NCBI RefSeq assembly: GCF_003387155.1
Contig: NZ_QUMT01000003.1
Location: forward strand, 1,080,233 to 1,144,232
Length of the DNA: 64,000 nt
Source of the DNA: Roseateles depolymerans
Lineage (GTDB): Bacteria > Pseudomonadota > Gammaproteobacteria > Burkholderiales > Burkholderiaceae_C
Reading direction: 5' to 3'
In this document: positions 51,952-59,402 of the stretch, piece by piece
How positions within the stretch are numbered: position 1 is the stretch's first letter
How the letters are laid out: the number at the start of each line of letters is the position of its first letter
Translations under genes and position numbers: made by a program
Notes under the pieces: generated by a model
Told to the model about the DNA's origin: nothing
Databases searched by the model: none
What the model saw: the letters and a program-made list of their open reading frames with translations, nothing else

Positions 51952-52806
51952 ATGCTCGCTTATCGACACGCTTTCCACGCCGGCAACCATGCCGACGTGC
52001 TCAAACACCTGGTTCTGGCCGAAGTGCTCCGCTACATGGGAGAAAAGGACAAGGCCTACACCGTGGTGGACACCCATGCCGGCGCCGGCGGTTACGCGCT
52101 GGACGGCCGTTATGCCCAGAAAAACGCCGAGCACCTGGGCGGTATTGCCGCGCTCTACCAGCGCAAGGACCTGCCGGAGCCGCTGCAGCACTATGTGAAC
52201 CTGGTGCGCGACTTCAACGCCGGCGGCCCGCTGGAGCAATATCCCGGCTCACCGGCCATTGCCCGGATGCTGATGCGGGAACAGGACCGGCTGCGCTGCT
52301 ACGAACTGCATCCCACCGACCAGCGCATCCTGGAGAGCTACCTGGCCGACCGGCCCAACTCCCAGGTGCAGAACAGCGACGGCTTCGCTGGCCTGAAGGC
52401 CGAGCTGCCGCCGCCGTCGCGCCGGGGGGTGGTCCTGATCGACCCGCCCTACGAGATCAAGACGGACTACGCCAAGGTCATCGGCGCCCTGCGTGAGGCC
52501 CTGCAGCGCTTCCCGGATGGCACGGTGGCAATCTGGTATCCGCAGCTGCAACTGCTGGAGTCGGCCCAGGTGTTGCAGCGCCTCAAGGCCGTGGGGGAAT
52601 CCACGGCCAAGAAGGGCTGGCTGCATGTGCGCCTGACCGTGGCCCAGCCCGACGAGCGGGGCTTTGGCATGCTGGGCAGCGGCATGTTCGTCATCAACCC
52701 GCCGTACGTGCTGCATGACAAGCTGGCCGAATGCCTGCCAATGCTGGTGGACGTGCTCGGGCAGTGGGACGGCGCCAACTATCTGCTGGAGCAGCAGACG
52801 GTCTGA
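51952..52806 (+). CDS. rlmJ: 23S rRNA (adenine(2030)-N6)-methyltransferase RlmJ
   Basis: 284 residues. The N-terminus MLAYRHAFHAGNHADVLKHL is the RlmJ signature, with VVDTHAGAGGYAL as SAM-binding motif I and VLIDPPYEIKTDY (DPPY catalytic motif IV, about 163). KGWLHVRLTV lies nearer the C-terminus. It methylates A2030 of 23S rRNA. Length is normal. Monocistronic. Confidence 0.94.
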   Translation: MLAYRHAFHAGNHADVLKHLVLAEVLRYMGEKDKAYTVVDTHAGAGGYALDGRYAQKNAEHLGGIAALYQRKDLPEPLQHYVNLVRDFNAGGPLEQYPGSPAIARMLMREQDRLRCYELHPTDQRILESYLADRPNSQVQNSDGFAGLKAELPPPSRRGVVLIDPPYEIKTDYAKVIGALREALQRFPDGTVAIWYPQLQLLESAQVLQRLKAVGESTAKKGWLHVRLTVAQPDERGFGMLGSGMFVINPPYVLHDKLAECLPMLVDVLGQWDGANYLLEQQTV

Positions 52807-52864
52807 TCCAGCGTGGATCCGGCGTGGGGTGCAGCCGGATTCGGGCGCGGATCCCGCTTCGCGA

Positions 52865-53506
52865 TCAGTAGCCGACGGTAAAGCGGCGGCGGATGTGCTG
52901 CGGCTGCTCCAGCTCGTCCACGATGGCCACCGCCAGGTCCGCCGTCGAGACGTGGGCCGGACCGTTGCTGTCCATCACCGGCGTGTCCAGGCTGACCCGG
53001 TAGCTGCCGCGGCGCTCGCCCGGCTCCAGATGGACGGCGGGCGACAGGAAGGTCCAGTCCAGCGAGCTTTCCTCGCGCAGCAGGTTCAGCGCCTCACGGG
53101 CGGCCAGGGCGCCGCTCTTCCATTGCGCCGGGAATTCCGGCGTGTCCACGAGCTGCACGCCGGGCGCGATGTAGAGGCTGCCCGCCCCGCCCACCACCAA
53201 CAGACGCTTGACGCCGGCCTGGCGCGTGCCGGCATAGATGGCGCGTGTGCCGGCCAGGAACTCGTCGTACAGGTTGGGCACGGACCAGCCCGGGTTGTAG
53301 GCATTGACCACCGCATCCACGCCCTGGACGGCCTTCGCCACCTGGGCGCTGTCCTGGACATCGGCCTGCACGACGCTCAGCTTGGGCTGCGGCTCGATCT
53401 TGGCTGGGGTGCGGGCCAGCGCCACCACCTCATGGCCGCGGGCCAGCAGTTCCTTCAGCACCTGGCTGCCGACAAATCCGGTGGATCCGATCAGCGCGAC
53501 TTTCAT
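52865..53506 (-). CDS. NAD(P)-binding oxidoreductase (atypical SDR, NmrA/YwnB-like)
   Basis: 213 residues, Rossmann fold with MKVALIGSTGFVGSQVLKEL (GxxGxxG) at the N-terminus and LSPAVHLEPGERRGSYRVSLD near the C-terminus. A small NAD(P)H-binding family related to YwnB and YtfG. Substrate unknown. It is divergent from a LysR gene across 123 bp with a LysR-style box, so it is probably that regulator's target. Confidence 0.87.
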   Translation of the reverse strand: MKVALIGSTGFVGSQVLKELLARGHEVVALARTPAKIEPQPKLSVVQADVQDSAQVAKAVQGVDAVVNAYNPGWSVPNLYDEFLAGTRAIYAGTRQAGVKRLLVVGGAGSLYIAPGVQLVDTPEFPAQWKSGALAAREALNLLREESSLDWTFLSPAVHLEPGERRGSYRVSLDTPVMDSNGPAHVSTADLAVAIVDELEQPQHIRRRFTVGY

Positions 53507-53569
53507 GGCAATCCTTCTGTGAAGCCCGGCGTGTTCCGAGCGGGTTGAATCGATGCATGGACTTTAGAA

Positions 53570-53591
53570 ACTTCATAATCCACCGTGAAGT
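53570..53591. promoter_or_regulatory. Candidate LysR box
   Basis: ACTTCA-N10-TGAAGT, a 6-bp perfect inverted repeat with ten-base spacing, of T-N11-A type. It sits in the gap between the divergent oxidoreductase and LysR genes, 39 bp before the LysR start. The gap is AT-rich and contains TTTAGTTTTTC, so promoters are likely here. Confidence 0.5.
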
Positions 53592-53629
53592 CATTCGCTG
53601 ACGCCTTCATCGTTTAGTTTTTCTTCACA

Positions 53630-54550
53630 ATGCTGGATCAACTTCGTCGCATGGCCGTGCTGGCCACCGTGGTCGAGCAAGGCAGCCTCGTCGCTGCGGC
53701 CCGCCATCTGCAGACCACCACCTCCGCCGTCAGCCAGCAGTTGCGGGCGCTGGAGCGGGACACGGGCGTGACGCTGCTGCACCGCTCCACCCGCCGCATC
53801 AGCCTGACGCCGGCGGGGGAGCATTTCGTGGCGGGATGCAAGGCCATGCTGGCCGCGGCGCAGGAGGCACAGGCCCAGCTGCACCGGCTGCGGGATGCGC
53901 CGGAAGGGGAACTGCGCATCAGCGCCACCGTCGGCTTTGCCCGCCAGCTCGGGCCGGCGCTGGCGCCCTTGATGGCCGCACATCCCGGGCTGCACCTGCA
54001 TCTGGAGGTGGACGATGGCTTCACCGATCTGGTGGCCAAGCGCATCGACCTGGCCGTGCGTTTTGGCCGGCTGCCCGACAGCAGCTGGGTGGCACAGCGC
54101 ATCGGCGCCAAGAGCGTGGGGCTGTATGCGGCGCCGGGGTATCTGGCGCGGCGCGGCGTACCCTCGGGCACGGCGGACCTGGTGCGGCACGACTGGCTGG
54201 CCTTGCGGCCGGACACGACCCCGTTCCAGACGCTGCCGCTGCGCGGGCCTGGCGGGGAGGAGCAATGGCTGCGCGTGACGCCACGGGCCAGCAGCAACAA
54301 CCAGTTGAGCCTGCAGCAGCTGTGCGAGGCGGGCCTGGGCCTGGCGATGCTGGGCGCGGACGATGTGGATGAGTCGGTGGCGCAGGGACGGCTGCTGCGC
54401 CTGCTGCCTGACTGGGAGATGCCGACCTTGCCGGTGCATGTCCTGACCCCGCAGCGGGATGCACAGCCGGCCAAAGTGCGGCACGCCATCGACGCCCTGC
54501 GCCGGGCCTTCGCGGAAACGCCGCGAAACCCCGCCACAATCGGCGCATGA
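53630..54550 (+). CDS. LysR-family transcriptional regulator
   Basis: 306 residues of the CrgA/AaeR-like group. The helix-turn-helix occupies the first 60 residues (LATVVEQGSLVAAARHLQTTTSAVSQQL) and an effector domain the rest. It overlaps the CPBP protease gene by 4 bp (ATGA) and is divergent from the NAD(P)-binding oxidoreductase gene, the likely target. Confidence 0.9.
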   Translation: MLDQLRRMAVLATVVEQGSLVAAARHLQTTTSAVSQQLRALERDTGVTLLHRSTRRISLTPAGEHFVAGCKAMLAAAQEAQAQLHRLRDAPEGELRISATVGFARQLGPALAPLMAAHPGLHLHLEVDDGFTDLVAKRIDLAVRFGRLPDSSWVAQRIGAKSVGLYAAPGYLARRGVPSGTADLVRHDWLALRPDTTPFQTLPLRGPGGEEQWLRVTPRASSNNQLSLQQLCEAGLGLAMLGADDVDESVAQGRLLRLLPDWEMPTLPVHVLTPQRDAQPAKVRHAIDALRRAFAETPRNPATIGA

Positions 54551-55218
54551 TGACTCCCGCTGCCTGGGCCCGTGTGCTCCCGTTTGCGCTGTTCATGGGC
54601 CTGCTGGCCCTGCGCGGCGCCGTTCCGGCCGACAACGCCTGGGGGCTGGACCCCCGCTGGCTGTATGCGCTGAACCTGGTCGTGGTGGGCGGGGCGCTGG
54701 CCTGGTTCTGGCGGCAGTATGGGGAGTTTTCCCGGCAAAACTGGCCGACGCTGAAGGAGGCCGCCGCCAGCGTGGGACTGGGTTTGGTGGTCTTCGGGTT
54801 GTGGATCGTGCTGGATGCGCCGTGGATGCAGTTGAGCGAGCCCACGGCGAGCTTCATTCCCGTGGGACCGGACGGACGGCTGGACTGGCCGCTGATCGTC
54901 GTGCGCTGGCTGGGTGCGGCGCTGCTGGTGCCGGTGATGGAAGAGCTGTTCTGGCGCAGCTTCCTGATGCGCTGGATCGCCAACCCGCGTTTTGAAGGCG
55001 TGGACCCGCGGGAATCGGGGCTCAAGGCCCTGGTGCTGTCGACCTTTCTTTTCATGCTGGCCCACACCCTGTGGCTGGCCGCAATCGTGGCGGGGCTGGT
55101 CTACGCTCTGCTGTATCAGCGCACGGGCAAACTGGGCTGCGCCGTGATCGCCCATGCCGTCACCAATGGGGTGTTGGGGATCTGGGTGATTGCTTCAGGT
55201 CATTGGGAGTTCTGGTAA
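54547..55218 (+). CDS. CPBP intramembrane glutamic endopeptidase (CAAX-protease type)
   Basis: 223 residues, about six or seven membrane helices. The conserved metal-independent protease motifs are MEELFWRSF (EExxxR, about 131), FLFMLAHTL (FxxxH) and HAVTNGVLG (HxxxN). The C-terminus ends HWEFW. It resembles the CAAX prenyl protease-related proteins found in PEP-CTERM/exosortase organisms; a PEP-CTERM protein is encoded about 12 kb away. It overlaps the LysR gene by 4 bp. Target protein unknown. Confidence 0.85.
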   Translation: MMTPAAWARVLPFALFMGLLALRGAVPADNAWGLDPRWLYALNLVVVGGALAWFWRQYGEFSRQNWPTLKEAAASVGLGLVVFGLWIVLDAPWMQLSEPTASFIPVGPDGRLDWPLIVVRWLGAALLVPVMEELFWRSFLMRWIANPRFEGVDPRESGLKALVLSTFLFMLAHTLWLAAIVAGLVYALLYQRTGKLGCAVIAHAVTNGVLGIWVIASGHWEFW

Positions 55219-55298
55219 CGCAGTGTTGATGGTCTCGATCGGCGACGTGTCTTCAATGCGCTTGTGGCAAGCTCACGTCAGTGCATGAAGGAGGCCCT

Positions 55299-55535
55299 AT
55301 GGTCGATCGACTGACATTGCTGGAGTCGCTGGAAGCGCAGGCCATGAGCCTGACGGCGCCTGAGAGATCGCATCTACTGGAGCGGCTGGTTGCCAGCCTG
55401 GACGTCGACGCTCAGACCGAGCTCGAATGGGACCAGCTGGCGGAACAACGTGAAGCCCAGCTCGCGACCGGTCAGGCACATGCCGTCCCGGTCGACGAAG
55501 CACTGGCCCGCCTCAGGGACCGAGCTGCGCCGTGA
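55299..55535 (+). CDS. Addiction-module antitoxin
   Basis: 78 residues from ATG 55299 with AAGGAGG five bases upstream. The layout is that of the small 'addiction module component' family: MVDRLTLLESLEAQAMSLTA, a helical middle, then WDQLAEQREAQLATGQAHAVPVDEAL. The stop overlaps the GTG of the toxin gene (GTGA). It should bind and neutralise the toxin and repress the operon. Confidence 0.85.
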   Translation: MVDRLTLLESLEAQAMSLTAPERSHLLERLVASLDVDAQTELEWDQLAEQREAQLATGQAHAVPVDEALARLRDRAAP

Positions 55536-55822
55536 GGTATCTGCTGCACCCAGCGGCGGAGAAAGATCTGAGCGACGCGTTTTCCTTCTACCTTGAGAAG
55601 GCAGGCCGAAGCGTCGCGCTGAGGTTCCTCGACGAGTTCGAGCGTGCACTGGGCGTTCTGGAGCGCCACCCACGTCTGGGCACGCCAACACGCGGTCGGC
55701 GCGTCTATCCGATGCGGATCTTTCCCTACGCGATCATTTACAAGGAAGGTGAGCCTGGTCTTCTGGTGCTGGTCGTGAGGCACCAGCGAAGGCGCCCGAA
55801 CGTTCTGGGCAGTTCGCGCTAA
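55532..55822 (+). CDS. RelE/ParE superfamily toxin
   Basis: 96 residues from a GTG start that overlaps the antitoxin stop. It begins RYLLHPAAEKDLSDAFSFYL, the ParE-type N-terminus, with HPRLGTPTRGRRVYPMRIFPYAIIY and a C-terminal hydrophobic strand and basic tail (RHQRRRPNV). ParE proteins poison gyrase; RelE proteins cut ribosome-bound mRNA. The ParE-type reading is favoured but not proven. All parts are present, so the toxin may be active. Confidence 0.87.
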   Translation: MRYLLHPAAEKDLSDAFSFYLEKAGRSVALRFLDEFERALGVLERHPRLGTPTRGRRVYPMRIFPYAIIYKEGEPGLLVLVVRHQRRRPNVLGSSR

Positions 55823-55847
55823 CGTCACGCCTCGCACGGTCGCGACC

Positions 55848-56615
55848 TCATGGCACGCGGGACGCTCTGACGACAGCCGCGGGTCGCTGGAGGTGGGCGA
55901 AGCGCTCGAACAGCCAGCAGCGCATGCCCATCACCAAAGTGAACTGGCGCTTTTCGTCCTCGGGCAGTTTCTGGTCCAGCAGATGCTGACGGGCAAAGTC
56001 CTCGGCCACGCGTTGCAGGCGGTCCCGCAGCTCGCGGGCCATACCCGGGCTGAGCTGGCCATGCACCAGCATCATCATCTCGCCGTCCCCGTCAAAGCCT
56101 CCATTGAAGAAGTCCTGCATCACGCTCTCCCGGAAGAACTGCATCACCGGCCCATGCGGACGCCAGCGGAACGTCTTGGCCACCTGGAGCCGATAGCGGT
56201 TCAGCGGCCGCAGTTCAATGATGCCCAGACGATCCAGATGCGCCAGCGCCCGGGTCGCGTCGGCTTCGGTCAGGCGGTAGGTCGCAACGATCTGCTCGTA
56301 GCTCCACTGGCTGAGGCAGCAGATGGCCATGAGCAGCAGCTTCTCGTCGGCCACCACTTCCTTTTCCTGCTGCAGCGTCAGCTCCACACGCAATGCCTGG
56401 GCACGTGACAGGCGCTGGGACAACTCGGCAAAGTCGGTCTTCAGCACCCGGCAGAGTTCATCGATGCGCGACAGCGGCATCTCGCCCCCCGCCGCAAACA
56501 TCCGCTTGACGCTCGACTCGGACAAGTCGAGCTCCCGCGCCAGTTGCGCATAGCTGATGCCGGCGGTCTTGAGTTCCGCCTTGATGAGGTCGATGAGGGT
56601 CTGGGTGCTGGCCAT
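55848..56615 (-). CDS. Helix-turn-helix (XRE-type) transcriptional regulator
   Basis: 255 residues from ATG 56615. The N-terminus is a Cro/C1-type helix-turn-helix (ISYAQLARELDLSESSVKRMF, about 18-38). The remainder is helical: a winged-helix-like middle (YEQIVATYRLTEADATRALAHL) and a C-terminal region with LSPGMARELRDRLQRVAEDF. This resembles large uncharacterised regulators in beta-proteobacteria. It is divergent from the amidohydrolase gene. Confidence 0.82.
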   Translation of the reverse strand: MASTQTLIDLIKAELKTAGISYAQLARELDLSESSVKRMFAAGGEMPLSRIDELCRVLKTDFAELSQRLSRAQALRVELTLQQEKEVVADEKLLLMAICCLSQWSYEQIVATYRLTEADATRALAHLDRLGIIELRPLNRYRLQVAKTFRWRPHGPVMQFFRESVMQDFFNGGFDGDGEMMMLVHGQLSPGMARELRDRLQRVAEDFARQHLLDQKLPEDEKRQFTLVMGMRCWLFERFAHLQRPAAVVRASRVP

Positions 56616-56758
56616 GGCAGAACGGTATCGCAGATTGACACCGCCCGGCTCATCGGACGCTACCGGCAACTGCCGTTGGCCGTCTCCGCGCACCGGGCAG
56701 CGAGCATCCGCTGTCTCCACTCTCCACGGCCGCCGTGTGTCCTGCGGCCCATCGCCTC

Positions 56759-58015
56759 ATGTTGCGACGACGTCATCTGCTGTGCTGCGGCGGCCTGGCC
56801 GGCGTGGGCCTGTTCAGCGCCCTGGCGGCCCATGAAGCCGGGCCGCTGCTCAATCCCTGTCCGGTGATCCCCACGACCGCCGCGGGCGCAGGGGCCACAG
56901 ACGCTGAGCTGGACGGCGTGCCGCGAGACTGGCTGGCCGGCGTCTGGGAGGGCATCGACCCCACCCAGCTCCTGGATGTCCACGCCCATCTGCTGGGCAC
57001 CGGCGACAGCGGCTCCGGCTGCTGGGTGGATCCACGGCTGACGCAGTGGTGGCATCCGGTGGAGCACCTGCGCCAGCGAATGATCCTCAACGGGGCCTGC
57101 GTGCCGGCCGACAGTCAGGCGGTGGATCACGCCTACGTCGCCCGTCTCACCCAGCTGGCAGACGCCTTTCCGGTGGGCGCCCGCTGGCTGCTGTTCGCCT
57201 TCGACGAGGCCCTGGACGGCCACGGCACGCGGCGCCCCGACTGGACCACCTTCCATGTGCCGGATGCCTATGCGCGGCAGGTCGCGGCCGGCCGTCCGGA
57301 CCGATTCGGCTGGGTGGCGTCCATCCATCCGGCCCGGCCGGACGCGGTGGAGCGACTGGACAGTGCCCTGCAGAGCGGCGCCGCGGCCGTCAAGTGGCTG
57401 CCCAGCGCCATGAACATCGACCTGCGATCGCCCCGCCTCACGCCGTTCTACGACCGGCTCGCCGCGGCCCGCGTGCCCTTGATCGTGCATGTCGGCGAAG
57501 AACATGCCGTCCCCGGCGCGGGCCAGCAAGGCCTGGGCAACCCGCTGCATCTGCGCTCGCCCCTGCAACAGGGCGTGCGGGTGATCGCCGCGCACTGCGC
57601 ATCGCTGGGCACGGCCCTGGACCTGGACCTGCCCCGACCGCGCCAGGTCCCGGCCTTTGATCTGTTTGCCAGGCTGATGGACGAACCGGACTGGCGCCCT
57701 CTGCTGCTGGGCGACGTGTCGGCGGTCTTTCAGTTCAACCGGCGCCCGGAGATCTGGCACACCCTGCTGCGGCGGCAGGATTGGCATCCCCGCCTTCTGC
57801 ACGGCTCCGACTATCCGCTGCCCGGGGTGATGCCGCTGGTGCGGCTGCCTAGCCTCGTGAAGGCCGGCGTGCTGGACGCGGCCGACGTGCCGCCGCTGGA
57901 GGCGCTGCGCCGCCAGCACCCGTTGCTGTTTGACCTGGCGCTGAAGCGGCGGGTGCGCTCGGGCAGCAGCCGTCTGTCCCCGTCGGTTTTCGCGACGGCC
58001 CGGCACTTCGTGTGA
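56759..58015 (+). CDS. Exported amidohydrolase-2 family protein
   Basis: 418 residues from ATG 56759. The N-terminus MLRRRHLLCCGGLAGVGLFS looks like a Tat signal with a possible lipobox (Cys 9-10). The amidohydrolase barrel follows: LDVHAHLLGTGDSGSG (metal-binding HxH, about 75), VKWLPSAMNIDL, LIVHVGEEHAVP (H) and AAHCASLGT, with LLHGSDYPLPG (D) near the C-terminus. All metal ligands seem present. Substrate unknown. Confidence 0.88.
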   Translation: MLRRRHLLCCGGLAGVGLFSALAAHEAGPLLNPCPVIPTTAAGAGATDAELDGVPRDWLAGVWEGIDPTQLLDVHAHLLGTGDSGSGCWVDPRLTQWWHPVEHLRQRMILNGACVPADSQAVDHAYVARLTQLADAFPVGARWLLFAFDEALDGHGTRRPDWTTFHVPDAYARQVAAGRPDRFGWVASIHPARPDAVERLDSALQSGAAAVKWLPSAMNIDLRSPRLTPFYDRLAAARVPLIVHVGEEHAVPGAGQQGLGNPLHLRSPLQQGVRVIAAHCASLGTALDLDLPRPRQVPAFDLFARLMDEPDWRPLLLGDVSAVFQFNRRPEIWHTLLRRQDWHPRLLHGSDYPLPGVMPLVRLPSLVKAGVLDAADVPPLEALRRQHPLLFDLALKRRVRSGSSRLSPSVFATARHFV

Positions 58016-58090
58016 CCATCGGCCCAGACGTCGATCGAGGGTGCGGAGATACTCCCGGTCCATCAAAGAAACCATGACAGAGGGAGGACA

Positions 58091-58145
58091 GGTATCGCGC
58101 GACGGGTATCACGCCACGCTACTACCCCCGCCACCGCGCGATACC
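58091..58145. repeat. 11-bp inverted repeat upstream of the YiaA-like gene
   Basis: GGTATCGCGCG (58091-58101) pairs exactly with CGCGCGATACC (58135-58145). It lies in the 241-bp gap before the YiaA-like gene at 58257. No T tract follows, so it is more likely an operator pair or leader stem than a terminator. Confidence 0.55.
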
Positions 58146-58256
58146 GCTGCGGAATTCCGCCCAGCCGGGCGAACCGGCCACCGAAGATTCATCCATCGCC
58201 ACCCCACCGGGGGCGACGACACCCAGAAACACCCTGCTTCCCTTCAAGGAACGATC

Positions 58257-58724
58257 ATGAACCGCATCCAACGTGACACCTCGGCCTGGCGCTACCAAGT
58301 GTGGGCTTCCTTCGGCATCAGCGTGATGCTGTGCGCCACCGGCCTGGCCTACCTCCCGGGCGCCGACCTGGACCGCGCCTTCATGGTGATGGGCTACGTG
58401 TTCTGCCTCTCCACCGCCTTTGCCCTGGCCAAGTTCATCCGTGACAAGCAAAGCGAGCGCAGTGACACGCCGATGTGGGGCCTGGTGGTCTGGAGCGGCT
58501 TCGGTCTGGCCATGGGCCTGACCGCCTGGGGCCTGTGGCGCATGGACATCCAGCCGGTCTGGAAGGCCTATCTGCTGGTCTCCTGGCTCTACCTGATCTC
58601 CAACGTGTTCACCCTGGCCAAGATGCTGCGTGACGCCCACGATGCCGATCTGATGGAAGCCCGCCTGCAAGGCCGCCGTGAAGCCGCCCGTGGCGCCGTG
58701 CAGGAAGTGGACCGCGCCGCCTGA
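58257..58724 (+). CDS. YiaA/YiaB-like inner-membrane protein
   Basis: 155 residues from ATG 58257 with AAGGA upstream. Four membrane helices in two related pairs (SFGISVMLCATGLAYLPG... and VVWSGFGLAMGLTAWGLW...), each with the small 'two-helix' YiaAB repeat. The C-terminus is a charged helix (ADLMEARLQGRREAARG). E. coli YiaA and YiaB are of unknown function. It lies 65 bp upstream of a small exported/membrane protein gene, probably one operon. Confidence 0.85.
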   Translation: MNRIQRDTSAWRYQVWASFGISVMLCATGLAYLPGADLDRAFMVMGYVFCLSTAFALAKFIRDKQSERSDTPMWGLVVWSGFGLAMGLTAWGLWRMDIQPVWKAYLLVSWLYLISNVFTLAKMLRDAHDADLMEARLQGRREAARGAVQEVDRAA

Positions 58725-58789
58725 GGCCTGACACCGCAAGTGCAACAGCCCCTGCCCCCACCCTCGCTCCACCCTCATTCGGATTCATC

Positions 58790-59287
58790 ATGAGCCCCGC
58801 ATTCAAACCCCTGCTGCTCCCCCGGATCACCGCCGTGATCCACCGCCCGACACATCTGCTGCTGTGCGCAGCCCTGGCGGCCGCCTGCACCTGGATGACC
58901 CCGCAGACCGCCCTGGCGCACGGCGACGGCGGCAGCGAGGCCAGTGCCGCACTGTCGGGCCTGCCGATTGCGGTGTCGGTGGTGGCGCCTTCGATGGTGC
59001 TGACGGCCGGCGCGTCACTGGTGGTGGTCGCGGTGGAGGTGACGGCCTCCGGGACCGTCTGGGTGCTCAAGCGCGTCTCCGACGGCGTGAAGGTCAGCGT
59101 GCGGTTTGCCGGCAAGGTCGTCACCGGCGCGTCGGTGGCCGTGGGCACGGCGGTGACGGTGGTGGTGGTGGGCACCGGCCTGCTGCTGTCCGCCGCCGGG
59201 GAAGCCATCGCCTTCATCCCGAACGAGATCGGCGCCTCCTTGATGCACAACGAGCGCATCACCCCGCGCGGTCGCAACGGGCAATGA
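58790..59287 (+). CDS. Exported/membrane protein of unknown function
   Basis: 165 residues. A signal peptide ends near PQTALAHGDGG. The mature part has two very hydrophobic, valine- and glycine-rich segments around residues 55-85 and 115-140 (VGTAVTVVVVGTGLLLS). No motif recognised. It follows the YiaA-like gene by 65 bp and may act with it. Confidence 0.75.
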   Translation: MSPAFKPLLLPRITAVIHRPTHLLLCAALAAACTWMTPQTALAHGDGGSEASAALSGLPIAVSVVAPSMVLTAGASLVVVAVEVTASGTVWVLKRVSDGVKVSVRFAGKVVTGASVAVGTAVTVVVVGTGLLLSAAGEAIAFIPNEIGASLMHNERITPRGRNGQ

Positions 59288-59402
59288 GCGGCCCGCCCCG
59301 CTGCCCTGGTTATCCCGTAGAGCAGCGGGCAAGACGCCACAGACCCTGCGTTCACCGCTCTAATGGCGGTTCACGCTGAACCTTCTCCTGGACAAGCCGG
59401 CC

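Noticed and set aside
58091-58145. Rho-independent terminator
   Set aside because: No T tract follows the stem in either direction and the loop is 33 bases.
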